Assembly (NCBI GenBank): GCA_910578455.1
Contig: CAJTQA010000012.1
Location: forward strand, 14,305 to 78,304
DNA length: 64,000 bases
Direction: 5' to 3'
From: an uncultured Dorea sp.
Lineage (GTDB): Bacteria; Bacillota; Clostridia; Lachnospirales; Lachnospiraceae
Part shown: positions 9,932 through 17,586 of the stretch, in pieces
How positions within the stretch are numbered: the first letter of the stretch is position 1
Layout: each line of letters begins with the position of its first letter
Notes under the pieces: model-generated
Databases searched by the model: none
What the model saw: only the letters and a program-made list of their open reading frames with translations
What the model was told of the DNA's origin: nothing
Program-made: the position numbers and the translations under genes

Positions 9932-10753
9932 ATGTGCAATCTGTACGAAAAACTGGAGACCTGCCTCAGGAGCGTGCGGGCAAAAACGGATTTTAAACCG
10001 GAAGTGGCGTTGGTCCTTGGCTCGGGGCTTGGCGATTACGCGGAGGAGATAGAGATTAAGGACACTGTGGATTACACGGAGATAGAAGGGTTTCCGTCAT
10101 CTACAGTTGCCGGGCATAAGGGGCGGTTTGTCTTCGGGTACGTGAAGGAAACGCCGGTTGTCATTATGCAGGGAAGGGTTCACTACTATGAGGGATATCC
10201 GATGGCAGACGTGGTGCTGCCTGTCCGGCTGATGGGACTTTTGGGGGCGCGGAAACTGATACTTACCAATGCAGCCGGCGGAGTTAATTTTGATTTTAAG
10301 CCGGGGGATTTTATGATGATCACAGATCATATCACGACCAATGTTCCAAGCCCGCTCATCGGACCTAACATTGACGAGCTGGGCGTAAGGTTCCCGGATA
10401 TGAGCAGGGTCTACAGCGAGCGCCTTTGCGGCATTATCAGGAGGCAGGCTGAGGAACTGGGGATCGGGCTTAAGGAAGGAGTATACATGCAGTTTACCGG
10501 GCCGGCCTATGAAACGCCTGCGGAGATCCGCATGTGCAGGACATTGGGCGGAGATGCAGCCGGCATGAGCACTGCCTGCGAGGCAGCGGCGGCGCGCCAC
10601 ATGGGGCTGGAAGTGTGCGGGATTTCCTGTATCACGAACCTTGCCGCCGGGATGTCGAACCAGAAACTGGACCATAAAGAAGTGCAGGAAACTGCCGACC
10701 GGGTGGCGGAGCAGTTCAAGAAACTGGTGACGGCGGTGATAGAAAATATTTAG
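9932..10753 (+). CDS. punA: Purine nucleoside phosphorylase (trimeric, PNP-I)
   Basis: 273-residue phosphorylase of the trimeric, inosine/guanosine-specific type. It yields a free purine base and (deoxy)ribose-1-phosphate. Visible signatures are the phosphate loop 'LGSGLGDYAEE', 'GRVHYYEGYPM', 'TNAAGGVNFDFKPGD' and 'GPAYETPAEIR', plus 'GMSTACEAAAARHMG' in the purine-binding region. GCGAGGAGG precedes the ATG. It belongs functionally with the importer, udp, deoC and deoB upstream and was probably contiguous with deoB before the HD-gene insertion. Confidence 0.95.
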   Translation: MCNLYEKLETCLRSVRAKTDFKPEVALVLGSGLGDYAEEIEIKDTVDYTEIEGFPSSTVAGHKGRFVFGYVKETPVVIMQGRVHYYEGYPMADVVLPVRLMGLLGARKLILTNAAGGVNFDFKPGDFMMITDHITTNVPSPLIGPNIDELGVRFPDMSRVYSERLCGIIRRQAEELGIGLKEGVYMQFTGPAYETPAEIRMCRTLGGDAAGMSTACEAAAARHMGLEVCGISCITNLAAGMSNQKLDHKEVQETADRVAEQFKKLVTAVIENI

Positions 10754-10791
10754 CGCGGCTTTGAAGCTGCTGCGCGGACGGATAAAAAGGG

Positions 10792-10836
10792 GATGCATAT
10801 TGCGGACGGCAGATGCGTCTTCTTTTTTTGCAAAAA
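10792..10836 (+). terminator. Possible terminator after the purine phosphorylase
   Basis: GGGGATGCAT and ATGCGTCTTC can pair imperfectly around a 12-base loop, followed by a run of seven T. It ends the nucleoside-salvage unit before the sigma-factor gene. Confidence 0.4.
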
Positions 10837-10949
10837 AAAGAAAATTTCTTGCAACAGTCCGGCTTTTTATTTACTCTTATATATATACGGTACCGGATGA
10901 TTGTTTTGCGAGACAGGATGCGTTTTTGCTTGTCAGGGAGGAAAAGGAT

Positions 10950-11435
10950 ATGAAGTGTGATGCAAAAAAGTTCGCACGGATGTATGAGGGCGTCTACAAA
11001 GACCTGTACCGCTTTTCGCTGTACAGGATGAAAAATGTGCAGGATGCGGAGGACGCCGTCAGCGAAGCCGTGCTGGCGGGTTATGAAAAGATACATCAGC
11101 TAAAGAGAGAGGAAGCATTTAAAAGCTGGATATTTGCTATACTGGCAAATGTCTGCAGGAAAAGGCTGGCGGAGTCGGGCGGCCGGCAGAGGGCAGAAGA
11201 GGCGCTGGGCGGCAAGGAGCAGGAGCCTTCGGGGGAGGATGTGGATTACGGAGCCGCATTGGACGTGAGGAATGCATTTTCCCTGCTGTCTGCAGAAGAA
11301 CAGGAGATTGTGGCGCTGTCTGTATTTGGAGGTTACAACAGCAAGGAGATAGGGGTTAAGATGAGGCTTAATTCCAACACTGTCCGTTCAAAAAGGAGCC
11401 GGGCGCTGGAAAAGATGGAATGTGCATTAAAGTAG
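10950..11435 (+). CDS. Sigma-70 family (ECF-type) RNA polymerase sigma factor
   Basis: 161-residue sigma factor with only regions 2 and 4, the ECF layout. Region 2 is seen in 'YKDLYRFSLYRMKNVQDAEDAVSEAV' and 'FKSWIFAILANVCRKRL'; region 4 is the C-terminal helix-turn-helix with 'LSAEEQEIVALSVFGGY' and 'SKEIGVKMRLNSNTVRSKRSRAL'. The frame opens at 10761, but the first 63 codons carry poly-A-derived and hydrophobic residues with no family match, whereas GGGAGG lies just before the ATG at 10950. The beta-propeller membrane protein gene follows 15 bases later and is a possible regulator or target. Confidence 0.9.
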   Translation: MKCDAKKFARMYEGVYKDLYRFSLYRMKNVQDAEDAVSEAVLAGYEKIHQLKREEAFKSWIFAILANVCRKRLAESGGRQRAEEALGGKEQEPSGEDVDYGAALDVRNAFSLLSAEEQEIVALSVFGGYNSKEIGVKMRLNSNTVRSKRSRALEKMECALK

Positions 11436-11450
11436 GAAAGGGGTATCTTT

Positions 11451-13433
11451 ATGGAAAAAAGAGAGCAGGATATTCTGAAAAAGATAGAAGAAAAGACAGA
11501 GGAAATAAAAGTTCCGGACAGCCTTATGCCGGAGCAGATTGAGAAACTGCTGGAAGAAAAGGGAGTTCAAAAGAAACCGAGGATAAAAAAGATTTACCGT
11601 TACGGGAGCCTTGCGGCGGCCTGCGTCGCCCTTGCGGCAGGGATTTTTCTGGCGGGGCAGTTTGGAGGAGAAACGCCGGAGGATATGGATGCTGCAGAGG
11701 TGAAAGCGGTAGAAGAACAAGATACGGAAGAGACAGAAGAAAATACGGATACTTATGAGAAGATCTATGCGTATCTGAAAGAGAGAGAGACAGAGGCAGA
11801 GGAGGAACGGGGATTTTTTGATACCTTCCGCGACAGCATTACGTCAGGAGGGGCGGACACTGCCAAGGAAGCAAAGATGGAGGAGAGAGTGGCGGAAGAT
11901 ATGTCTGTCGCCCAGAGTGCGGCTGACGGCGGTTCCTACTCGAAGACGAATGTACGTCAGCAGGGCGTCGATGAAGGCGATATCGTGAAGACAGACGGCA
12001 GATATCTGTATGTCCTGGAGGACGGTTCCCAGTGTATAGCCATTGTTGATACAAAAGGCGGCCTTAAAAAGGTCGCGGACATTGAGGCGGATGAGAACTG
12101 CCGCATACAGGAGTTCTATCTGTTTGAGGAGGAAAAGAAACTGGTTTATGCGGGAACAGTTTATGAGCAGGATGATCACTGGGAAGATACATCGAAAAAA
12201 GGAGGAATTGAAGAAGACGTGCTGTATATCGGGCAGGACTTGCTCAATGGAAGGGAGAGCACTAAGGCTGTTGCTATAGATATAAAGAATCCTGAAGAGC
12301 CAAAAGAAGTGGGCGGCATCTCCCAGAGCGGCAGCTATGTCTCGTCAAGGGCTGCAGGCGGGTATCTTTATCTCTTCAGCAGATATAACGTATGGGGAAA
12401 AGCCATAGAAGGGAATCCCAGGACATTTATCCCAATGGCAGGCGGCGACTTGCTCAGGGAGAAGGACATCGTCCTGCCGCCGTTTGAGACGGCGAGCATG
12501 TATGAGGTCATCACTGCGGTCAATATTGAGAGCCCGTCCGAGATCTCGGACAGCAGGGCGATTTTTACGGACGGCGGAGAGCTGTATGTGAGCAATGAAA
12601 ATATATACTGTTATGAAACCCAATGGAACTCCGGGGTAACAGAAACTACGTCAATCCGGAAGATAGGCTATAAAGACGGAAGGTTTTCCCGGGCAGTGAA
12701 GGGAAAGGTGAAGGGATATATCAACGACTCCTTTTCTATTGATGAATACGGCGGGAACCTTCGGGTTGTAGCGACGGTGGGCGAGACGAATTCCGTATAT
12801 GTCCTTGACAAAAAGCTTGATGTGATTGGTTCGATTAAGGGGCTGGCAGAGGACGAGAGGGTGTATTCCGCAAGGTTTATGGGAGACGTCGGCTATTTCG
12901 TGACATTCCGGGAGACGGATCCTTTGTTTACCGTAGACCTTTCTGACCCGAAGAGGCCTAAGATTATCGGAAAGCTAAAAATTCCGGGATTTTCAGATTA
13001 TCTGCACTTTTACGGAGAGAACAGGCTGCTTGGAATCGGTATGAGCGTAGATGAAGATACCCAGGTTACGGACGGGGTGAAACTCAGTATGTTTGACCTT
13101 TCGGATAAGACGGACGTAAAAGAAGAAAATAAGCTGGTGCTGAAAAACGTTTACAGCACGGATGTATCTTATGACTATAAAGCGGCGCTTGTGGATCCCG
13201 GAAAGAATCTGATAGGATTTGCGGCGGGAACGGAAGGCGGAGAGAAGTATTTCCTGTTCGGATATGATGAAAAGAAAGGATTCCGGTGCCATCTGTCTGA
13301 GAGGATCAATGGCAGCTCGCCCAATGCGGCAAGGGGCGTCTACATTGAAGAAGTCCTCTATGTGGCAAGAGGGAATGTCATAGAAGGATACAGTCTGAAG
13401 GACTATAAAAAAGTAGATGATATCATACTGTAA
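11451..13433 (+). CDS. Membrane-anchored beta-propeller domain protein (COG4880-like)
   Basis: 660-residue protein with a roughly 48-residue charged cytoplasmic N-terminus, one transmembrane segment (about residues 48-67, Ala/Gly-rich), an acidic linker to about residue 150 and then a long extracytoplasmic C-terminal region of the 'secreted beta-propeller' family (Beta_propel). The family entry point is 'TNVRQQGVDEGDIVKTDGRYLYVL'. The gene starts after GAAAGGGG and lies 15 bases behind a sigma factor. That position plus the short cytoplasmic tail suggests the tail may bind the sigma factor as an anti-sigma or sensor; this is inference, since no known anti-sigma motif is visible. No enzymatic residues are recognisable. 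Confidence 0.82.
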   Translation: MEKREQDILKKIEEKTEEIKVPDSLMPEQIEKLLEEKGVQKKPRIKKIYRYGSLAAACVALAAGIFLAGQFGGETPEDMDAAEVKAVEEQDTEETEENTDTYEKIYAYLKERETEAEEERGFFDTFRDSITSGGADTAKEAKMEERVAEDMSVAQSAADGGSYSKTNVRQQGVDEGDIVKTDGRYLYVLEDGSQCIAIVDTKGGLKKVADIEADENCRIQEFYLFEEEKKLVYAGTVYEQDDHWEDTSKKGGIEEDVLYIGQDLLNGRESTKAVAIDIKNPEEPKEVGGISQSGSYVSSRAAGGYLYLFSRYNVWGKAIEGNPRTFIPMAGGDLLREKDIVLPPFETASMYEVITAVNIESPSEISDSRAIFTDGGELYVSNENIYCYETQWNSGVTETTSIRKIGYKDGRFSRAVKGKVKGYINDSFSIDEYGGNLRVVATVGETNSVYVLDKKLDVIGSIKGLAEDERVYSARFMGDVGYFVTFRETDPLFTVDLSDPKRPKIIGKLKIPGFSDYLHFYGENRLLGIGMSVDEDTQVTDGVKLSMFDLSDKTDVKEENKLVLKNVYSTDVSYDYKAALVDPGKNLIGFAAGTEGGEKYFLFGYDEKKGFRCHLSERINGSSPNAARGVYIEEVLYVARGNVIEGYSLKDYKKVDDIIL

Positions 13434-13528
13434 AATAGAGTTAATTGCATGAAAAATATATTAAAATCAGACAATTAATACGGAAGGAAAATATAATTAA
13501 AATACAAAGAGAAAAATTAAAAATAGTG

Positions 13529-13557
13529 TTGACAAATATGGGGCCAAGTGATATCAT
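13529..13557 (+). promoter_or_regulatory. Strong sigma-A promoter
   Basis: Consensus TTGACA (13529-13534), 17-base spacer, TATCAT (13552-13557). It is one of the best promoters in the window and points at the 29-codon ORF starting 58 bases further on. Confidence 0.8.
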
Positions 13558-13615
13558 AAAGTCAATCAAAAAAGACAATAAGTTTTGAAAAATATAAGGA
13601 AGGAGGCTTACTCCA

Positions 13616-13705
13616 ATGGACACAGTGATTCATTCAACAGTTCAATATGTCAGTGGTATGGCAAATGAAAGTTCCCATAGAATAAGCCTTATTTATAAAA
13701 GATAA
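13616..13705 (+). CDS. Small ORF, 29 residues, unknown
   Basis: ATG preceded by AAGGAGG at good spacing and by a near-consensus promoter, encoding 29 residues ending in 'HRISLIYKR'. No homologue is recognised. Promoter plus ribosome site make translation plausible, but the segment could also be the start of a decayed longer gene or the 5' part of a regulatory RNA, because the sequence to the hairpin at 14162 contains no substantial frame. Composition is more AT-rich than the flanking genes. Confidence 0.45.
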   Translation: MDTVIHSTVQYVSGMANESSHRISLIYKR

Positions 13706-14161
13706 CCGGAAAGTAAAGTAAAAAGACAAGTCGGAGAAGAGAAACCGGTAAGAAAGACAGGATTTATATTTGCAGGCATATTGAATAGAATACCACGGGA
13801 GTTCAAAGTGATTGGAAGATGTGTGAAGAAACATCACCCAATTTGTCAGAATAGTCAGAAGAAGAGCCGTTTTTGGGGCATGAAATAAGGGCTATAGAAG
13901 GAATAACTTAGTAGGATGCCGATAATGGCTGGGGCTTTGTGGGCAATCAGAAAGGTTATAGATGAGAATAGCCGGGAAATATTTTATGCGGAGCGCTTTG
14001 AAGATCTGGATGACACGGAGGAGTTAGATGTCCGAAGGCTTTGAAATCTGAGTATAAATGAAAGGAAACAGGGGTTGGGAACGATTAGTCCGCGTATGCC
14101 TCCGAGTTTGAAAATAAGAAACTTATAAAATTAAATAGTTAAAAAATAAAAACCATTGGCC
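13706..14161 (+). other. Mostly non-coding stretch, possible gene remnants
   Basis: No frame of convincing length is present. A 39-codon ORF at 13925-14044 ('MAGALWAIRKVIDENSREI...') has protein-like composition but no clear ribosome site and no recognised family; it may be a remnant. Nothing else stands out before the hairpin at 14162. Confidence 0.4.
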
Positions 14162-14190
14162 AGCCACCGGAGTAAATCATTCCGGTGGCT
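14162..14190 (+). terminator. Perfect 10-bp hairpin
   Basis: AGCCACCGGA and TCCGGTGGCT pair perfectly around a 9-base loop, followed by GTAAATTT. It could end the transcript starting at the promoter at 13529. The U-tract is weak. Confidence 0.65.
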
Positions 14191-14222
14191 GTAAATTTGT
14201 GCGTAAATCAGGGGTGTATATT

Positions 14223-14251
14223 TTGACATTATGGGTGCTGTGTGGTACACT
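14223..14251 (+). promoter_or_regulatory. Sigma-A promoter for the TPR/acidic-repeat gene
   Basis: TTGACA (14223-14228), 17-base spacer, TACACT (14246-14251), about 115 bases before the TTG start at 14367. Confidence 0.7.
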
Positions 14252-14366
14252 GATAATGATAATTTGTAGTTTGCCGGACTAGGCTTTCAGGTTGGACTGC
14301 AATACTTTTTACAGTAAGACAGTATTGAAATACTATTATGGAAAGTACATTTTTGAGGTGAGGAAT

Positions 14367-17300
14367 TTGGATAAATATGAATATCGGGTAAAAACAGAGC
14401 AATTAATGGAATATACGGAGAAAAAGCAGTATCGGAAAGCGATGGAGATTGCTGATACGATTGACTGGCGCAGGGTGAAGAGCACGTCAATGCTGAATAC
14501 TGTCGGAGAGGTTTATGAATACTGCGGGGAGTTCCAGAAAAGCCGGGATATATTGTTTATGGCATTTGACCGTTCTCCCGGGAGCCGGAAGATTGTTTAC
14601 CATCTTGCGACGCTGGCGCTTAAGCTTGGCGAGACGGATGAAGCATCTGACTGCTATGAGGAATTTGTAAAGCTGGCGCCGAAAGATCCCAACCAGTATA
14701 TTTTAAAATACAAGATTCTGAAGGCGCAGAAAGCATCATGCCAGGAACAGATTGCTGCCCTTGAGGAATTTAAAAAAGCAGAATATATCGAAAAATGGGC
14801 ATATGAGCTTGCAAAACTTTATCATGAGGCGGGCATGGTCAGAGAGTGCCTGGAGGAGTGCGATGATCTGATTCTCTGGTTCAGCGAAGGCAAGTATGTG
14901 TATCTTGCGATGGAGCTTAAGATGAAGTATAAGCCCCTTACCCCCCTTCAGCAGGAAAAGTATGATAAGTCTCCCAACGGGCGGGGGAAAAAGGTTGAAT
15001 TTACTGATATGCCGGAAAAAGAAGATACGCCAAATGACGCAGAGGCAGACAAGCAGGATAAAGACAGCTCTGCCGAAGAGGAGGATGAGGAGCTGGAAGA
15101 GGAGCGGGAGGAAGAGACAAAACCGATATCCTCAGAGGCAGAAGAGAAGAAACCTAAGGAGGAACAAATCCCGAAAGGTGCCAGCAGGAATGCGCCGGGA
15201 TCTTCTATTACAAAGATTGTGACAGGCGCGACACTCGAAGAGGCGCTGGCAAGCGGCGTTGCCATGGCGGCAGGAATCAATCAGGACGGAAAAGACGGCG
15301 CGGACAGGGACGAGGAACTTGTCCTGGACGGACAGATGAAGATCGAGGACATTCTGCAGGAATGGGAAGAAAAACAGAAAGTAAATGCGGATGCGATAGA
15401 AAAGCAGAAGGCAGAAGACGAAGAGCGGCTTGATAAAGAGCGGAAGGCAGCAGAAAAGCGCAGGGAGGCAGACAGAAAACGTGTTGAGGCGGCTGCAAGA
15501 AAAGCAGCTGAGGAAGAGGCTGCAAGAAAGGCGGCCGAGGAAGAAGCAGCAAGGAAAGAAGCTGAGGAAGAGGAAGCGAGGAAGGCGGCCGAGGAAGAGG
15601 CGGCAAGGAAAGCAGCCGAGGAAGAGGCTGCGAAAAAGGCGGCTGAAGAAAAGGCAGAAAAGAAAGCAGCCAAGGGCAGCAGGAAACCGAAAAAGAATGT
15701 ATTGGAAGAAAAGACACAGAGACTTCCGGATGATATTATGGCATTAGTGGAACAGCTTGAAAGCAGGGTTGCTGCTCCGGATCCGGGAAAAGAGGAGGTG
15801 CTTTTAGAAGATGCAGAGCCGGTGGAAGATGAATTTGAAGAGCTGGAGTCTTTGGGCATAGGGGAAGACTTTATGCAGGATACGGAGTCGGATTTCGAGG
15901 AGTCGGATTTCGAGGAGGCAGCTTTTGAGGAGGTCAGTTTCGAGGAGACTTCTGAGGAGGGAGCCGAGAAGGATCTTGAGGACGGCTTTGAAGAGGAAGA
16001 GGAAATCGAGGAGGACTTCGAAGAAGAGGAACCAGAGGAGGATTCTGAGGAGGACTTCGAAGAAGAGGAACCAGAGGAAGACTTTGAGGAGGACTTCGAA
16101 GAGGAAGATGATTTCGAGGAAGACTCGGAAGACGGCTTTGAAGAGGAAGAAGACTTCGAGGAAGACTCAGAAGACGATTTCGAAGAGGAAGAAGACGCCG
16201 AGGAAGAGGACTTTGAGGAGGATTTCGAAGAAGACTTTGAAGAAGACTTTGAAGAAGATTTTGAGGAGGATTTCGAAGAGGATTTCGAAGAGGGAACTGA
16301 AGAAGATTTTGAAGAAGATTTTGAGGAGGACTTCGAAGAGGAAGAAGACTTCGAGGAAGATTCGGAAGACGGCTTCGGAGAGGAAGAAGACGCTGAGGAA
16401 GAAGATTTTGACGAGGAGGACTTTGAAGAGGATTTTGAGGAGGATGATTTTGTAGAGAGCGATTTTGACGAAGAGGATTTCGAAGAGGACTTTGAGGAAG
16501 AAGACTTCGAGGAGGATGAGCTTGACGAAGAGGACTTCGAAGAGGAAGAAGGTTTCGAGGAAGACGAGCTTGAGGAAGAAGACTTTGAGGAGGATGAGCT
16601 TGACGAAACGGATCTTGAAGAAGACTTCGAGGAACACGCTTTTGACAGCGGTTCCCTTGAGATTGAAGAGCCTTCTGAGGAGGAGATACAGAAGCGCTTT
16701 AAGAAAGCAAAAGGAGGCGTTCCTTTTGACACGGGCTTTGTAGTGACAGGACGCTATGACCTGAGCGCTACCAGTGAGATTGGACTGAAGGCAGGGCTTA
16801 CGGAGGAGCAGAAAAAGCTGTTTTCCTACTTCGTTCCGGTCAGGGGCATGAGCGAGCAGATTGTGGAAACGCTTGACAACGACCGGCGGGCAAGGAGGGA
16901 AGGAACCTCGAAAACCGGAAATATTCTGGTGATTGGACGAAAGGGCTCCGGAAAGACTGTACTGGCAGTGGACATTGTGAAAGCGATCCAGAAACAGAGA
17001 AACTTAAAGCAGGGAAAAGTTGCAATAGTGACGGGAGAATCCCTCAATAAGAAAGAACTGCCTAACATCATCCAGAAACTTAAGGGAGGCGCGATTATCG
17101 TAGAGAAAGCAGGAAAACTTAACTCGAGGACGGTAAAAGAGCTGAGCCACCTGATGGAAAGAAAGACGGGAGAGATGCTCTTCGTGCTGGAAGACCAGAG
17201 GAAACCTCTTGAGAGGGTGCTGACAGCGAATCCGGACTTCAAGAAGAAGTTCACTTCCAAGCTGGAGCTGCCGGTATTCATCAATGACGAGCTGGTTACT

Positions 17301-17552
17301 TTCGGACAGACCTATGCGAAGGAGAACGGATATAAGCTTGACGAGATGGGAATCCTGGCGCTGTACAGCCGGATTGACGTGATGCAGAGAGAAGACCATG
17401 CGGTTTCGGTGGCAGAGGTAAAAGAAATTATGGATGAGGCGATTTCGCACTCCCAGAGGGTAAATGTAAAGCATTTGGCTCGGAGGGTGTTCGGAAAGGG
17501 AACGGATGATTCTGACAGGATTATCCTAAAAGAGGATGACTTCAAAATATAA
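14367..17552 (+). CDS. TPR / acidic DFEE-repeat / P-loop protein
   Basis: 1061-residue multidomain protein. Residues 1-200 look like TPR helices; about 371-438 is a Lys/Ala/Glu heptad-like coiled coil built from KAAEEEAAR units; about 485-762 is an extreme acidic stretch of repeated D-F-E-E units; the C-terminal 300 residues form a P-loop ATPase with Walker A GRKGSGKT at 857-864, resembling AAA proteins of the CbbX type. The frame opens at a TTG at 14292 with no ribosome site; the TTG at 14367 directly follows GAGGTGAGG and begins 'DKYEYRVKTEQL', so it is preferred. It runs 35 bases into glgB, suggesting co-expression. Function unknown; a scaffold or assembly role is only a guess. Confidence 0.82.
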   Translation: MDKYEYRVKTEQLMEYTEKKQYRKAMEIADTIDWRRVKSTSMLNTVGEVYEYCGEFQKSRDILFMAFDRSPGSRKIVYHLATLALKLGETDEASDCYEEFVKLAPKDPNQYILKYKILKAQKASCQEQIAALEEFKKAEYIEKWAYELAKLYHEAGMVRECLEECDDLILWFSEGKYVYLAMELKMKYKPLTPLQQEKYDKSPNGRGKKVEFTDMPEKEDTPNDAEADKQDKDSSAEEEDEELEEEREEETKPISSEAEEKKPKEEQIPKGASRNAPGSSITKIVTGATLEEALASGVAMAAGINQDGKDGADRDEELVLDGQMKIEDILQEWEEKQKVNADAIEKQKAEDEERLDKERKAAEKRREADRKRVEAAARKAAEEEAARKAAEEEAARKEAEEEEARKAAEEEAARKAAEEEAAKKAAEEKAEKKAAKGSRKPKKNVLEEKTQRLPDDIMALVEQLESRVAAPDPGKEEVLLEDAEPVEDEFEELESLGIGEDFMQDTESDFEESDFEEAAFEEVSFEETSEEGAEKDLEDGFEEEEEIEEDFEEEEPEEDSEEDFEEEEPEEDFEEDFEEEDDFEEDSEDGFEEEEDFEEDSEDDFEEEEDAEEEDFEEDFEEDFEEDFEEDFEEDFEEDFEEGTEEDFEEDFEEDFEEEEDFEEDSEDGFGEEEDAEEEDFDEEDFEEDFEEDDFVESDFDEEDFEEDFEEEDFEEDELDEEDFEEEEGFEEDELEEEDFEEDELDETDLEEDFEEHAFDSGSLEIEEPSEEEIQKRFKKAKGGVPFDTGFVVTGRYDLSATSEIGLKAGLTEEQKKLFSYFVPVRGMSEQIVETLDNDRRARREGTSKTGNILVIGRKGSGKTVLAVDIVKAIQKQRNLKQGKVAIVTGESLNKKELPNIIQKLKGGAIIVEKAGKLNSRTVKELSHLMERKTGEMLFVLEDQRKPLERVLTANPDFKKKFTSKLELPVFINDELVTFGQTYAKENGYKLDEMGILALYSRIDVMQREDHAVSVAEVKEIMDEAISHSQRVNVKHLARRVFGKGTDDSDRIILKEDDFKI
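15820..16650 (+). repeat. Degenerate 12-base repeat coding for D-F-E-E units
   Basis: Tandem GAA/GAG-GAY-TTY units with a 12-base period, most regular at 16200-16340, encode alternating acidic and phenylalanine residues. Synonymous third-base changes break up perfect identity. Such tracts can change copy number by slippage while keeping frame. Confidence 0.85.
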
Positions 17553-17586
17553 TGGCAAAGATTGCGGATTAAGAGAGGGCACAGAT

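Noticed and set aside
10761..10949. 63-codon extension of the first sigma factor
   Set aside because: It overlaps a likely terminator and has no sigma-factor resemblance; a ribosome site precedes the ATG at 10950.
15820..16650. Tandem short repeats resembling a CRISPR array
   Set aside because: The period is 12 bases and the repeats encode D-F-E-E in the open frame; there are no unique spacers, so it is a coding repeat.
15281..16732. 483-residue Ser/Lys-rich open frame on the minus strand
   Set aside because: It is the complement of the GAA/GAG-rich acidic repeat (Ser codons opposite Glu/Phe codons); it has no ribosome site or promoter and no protein-like start.
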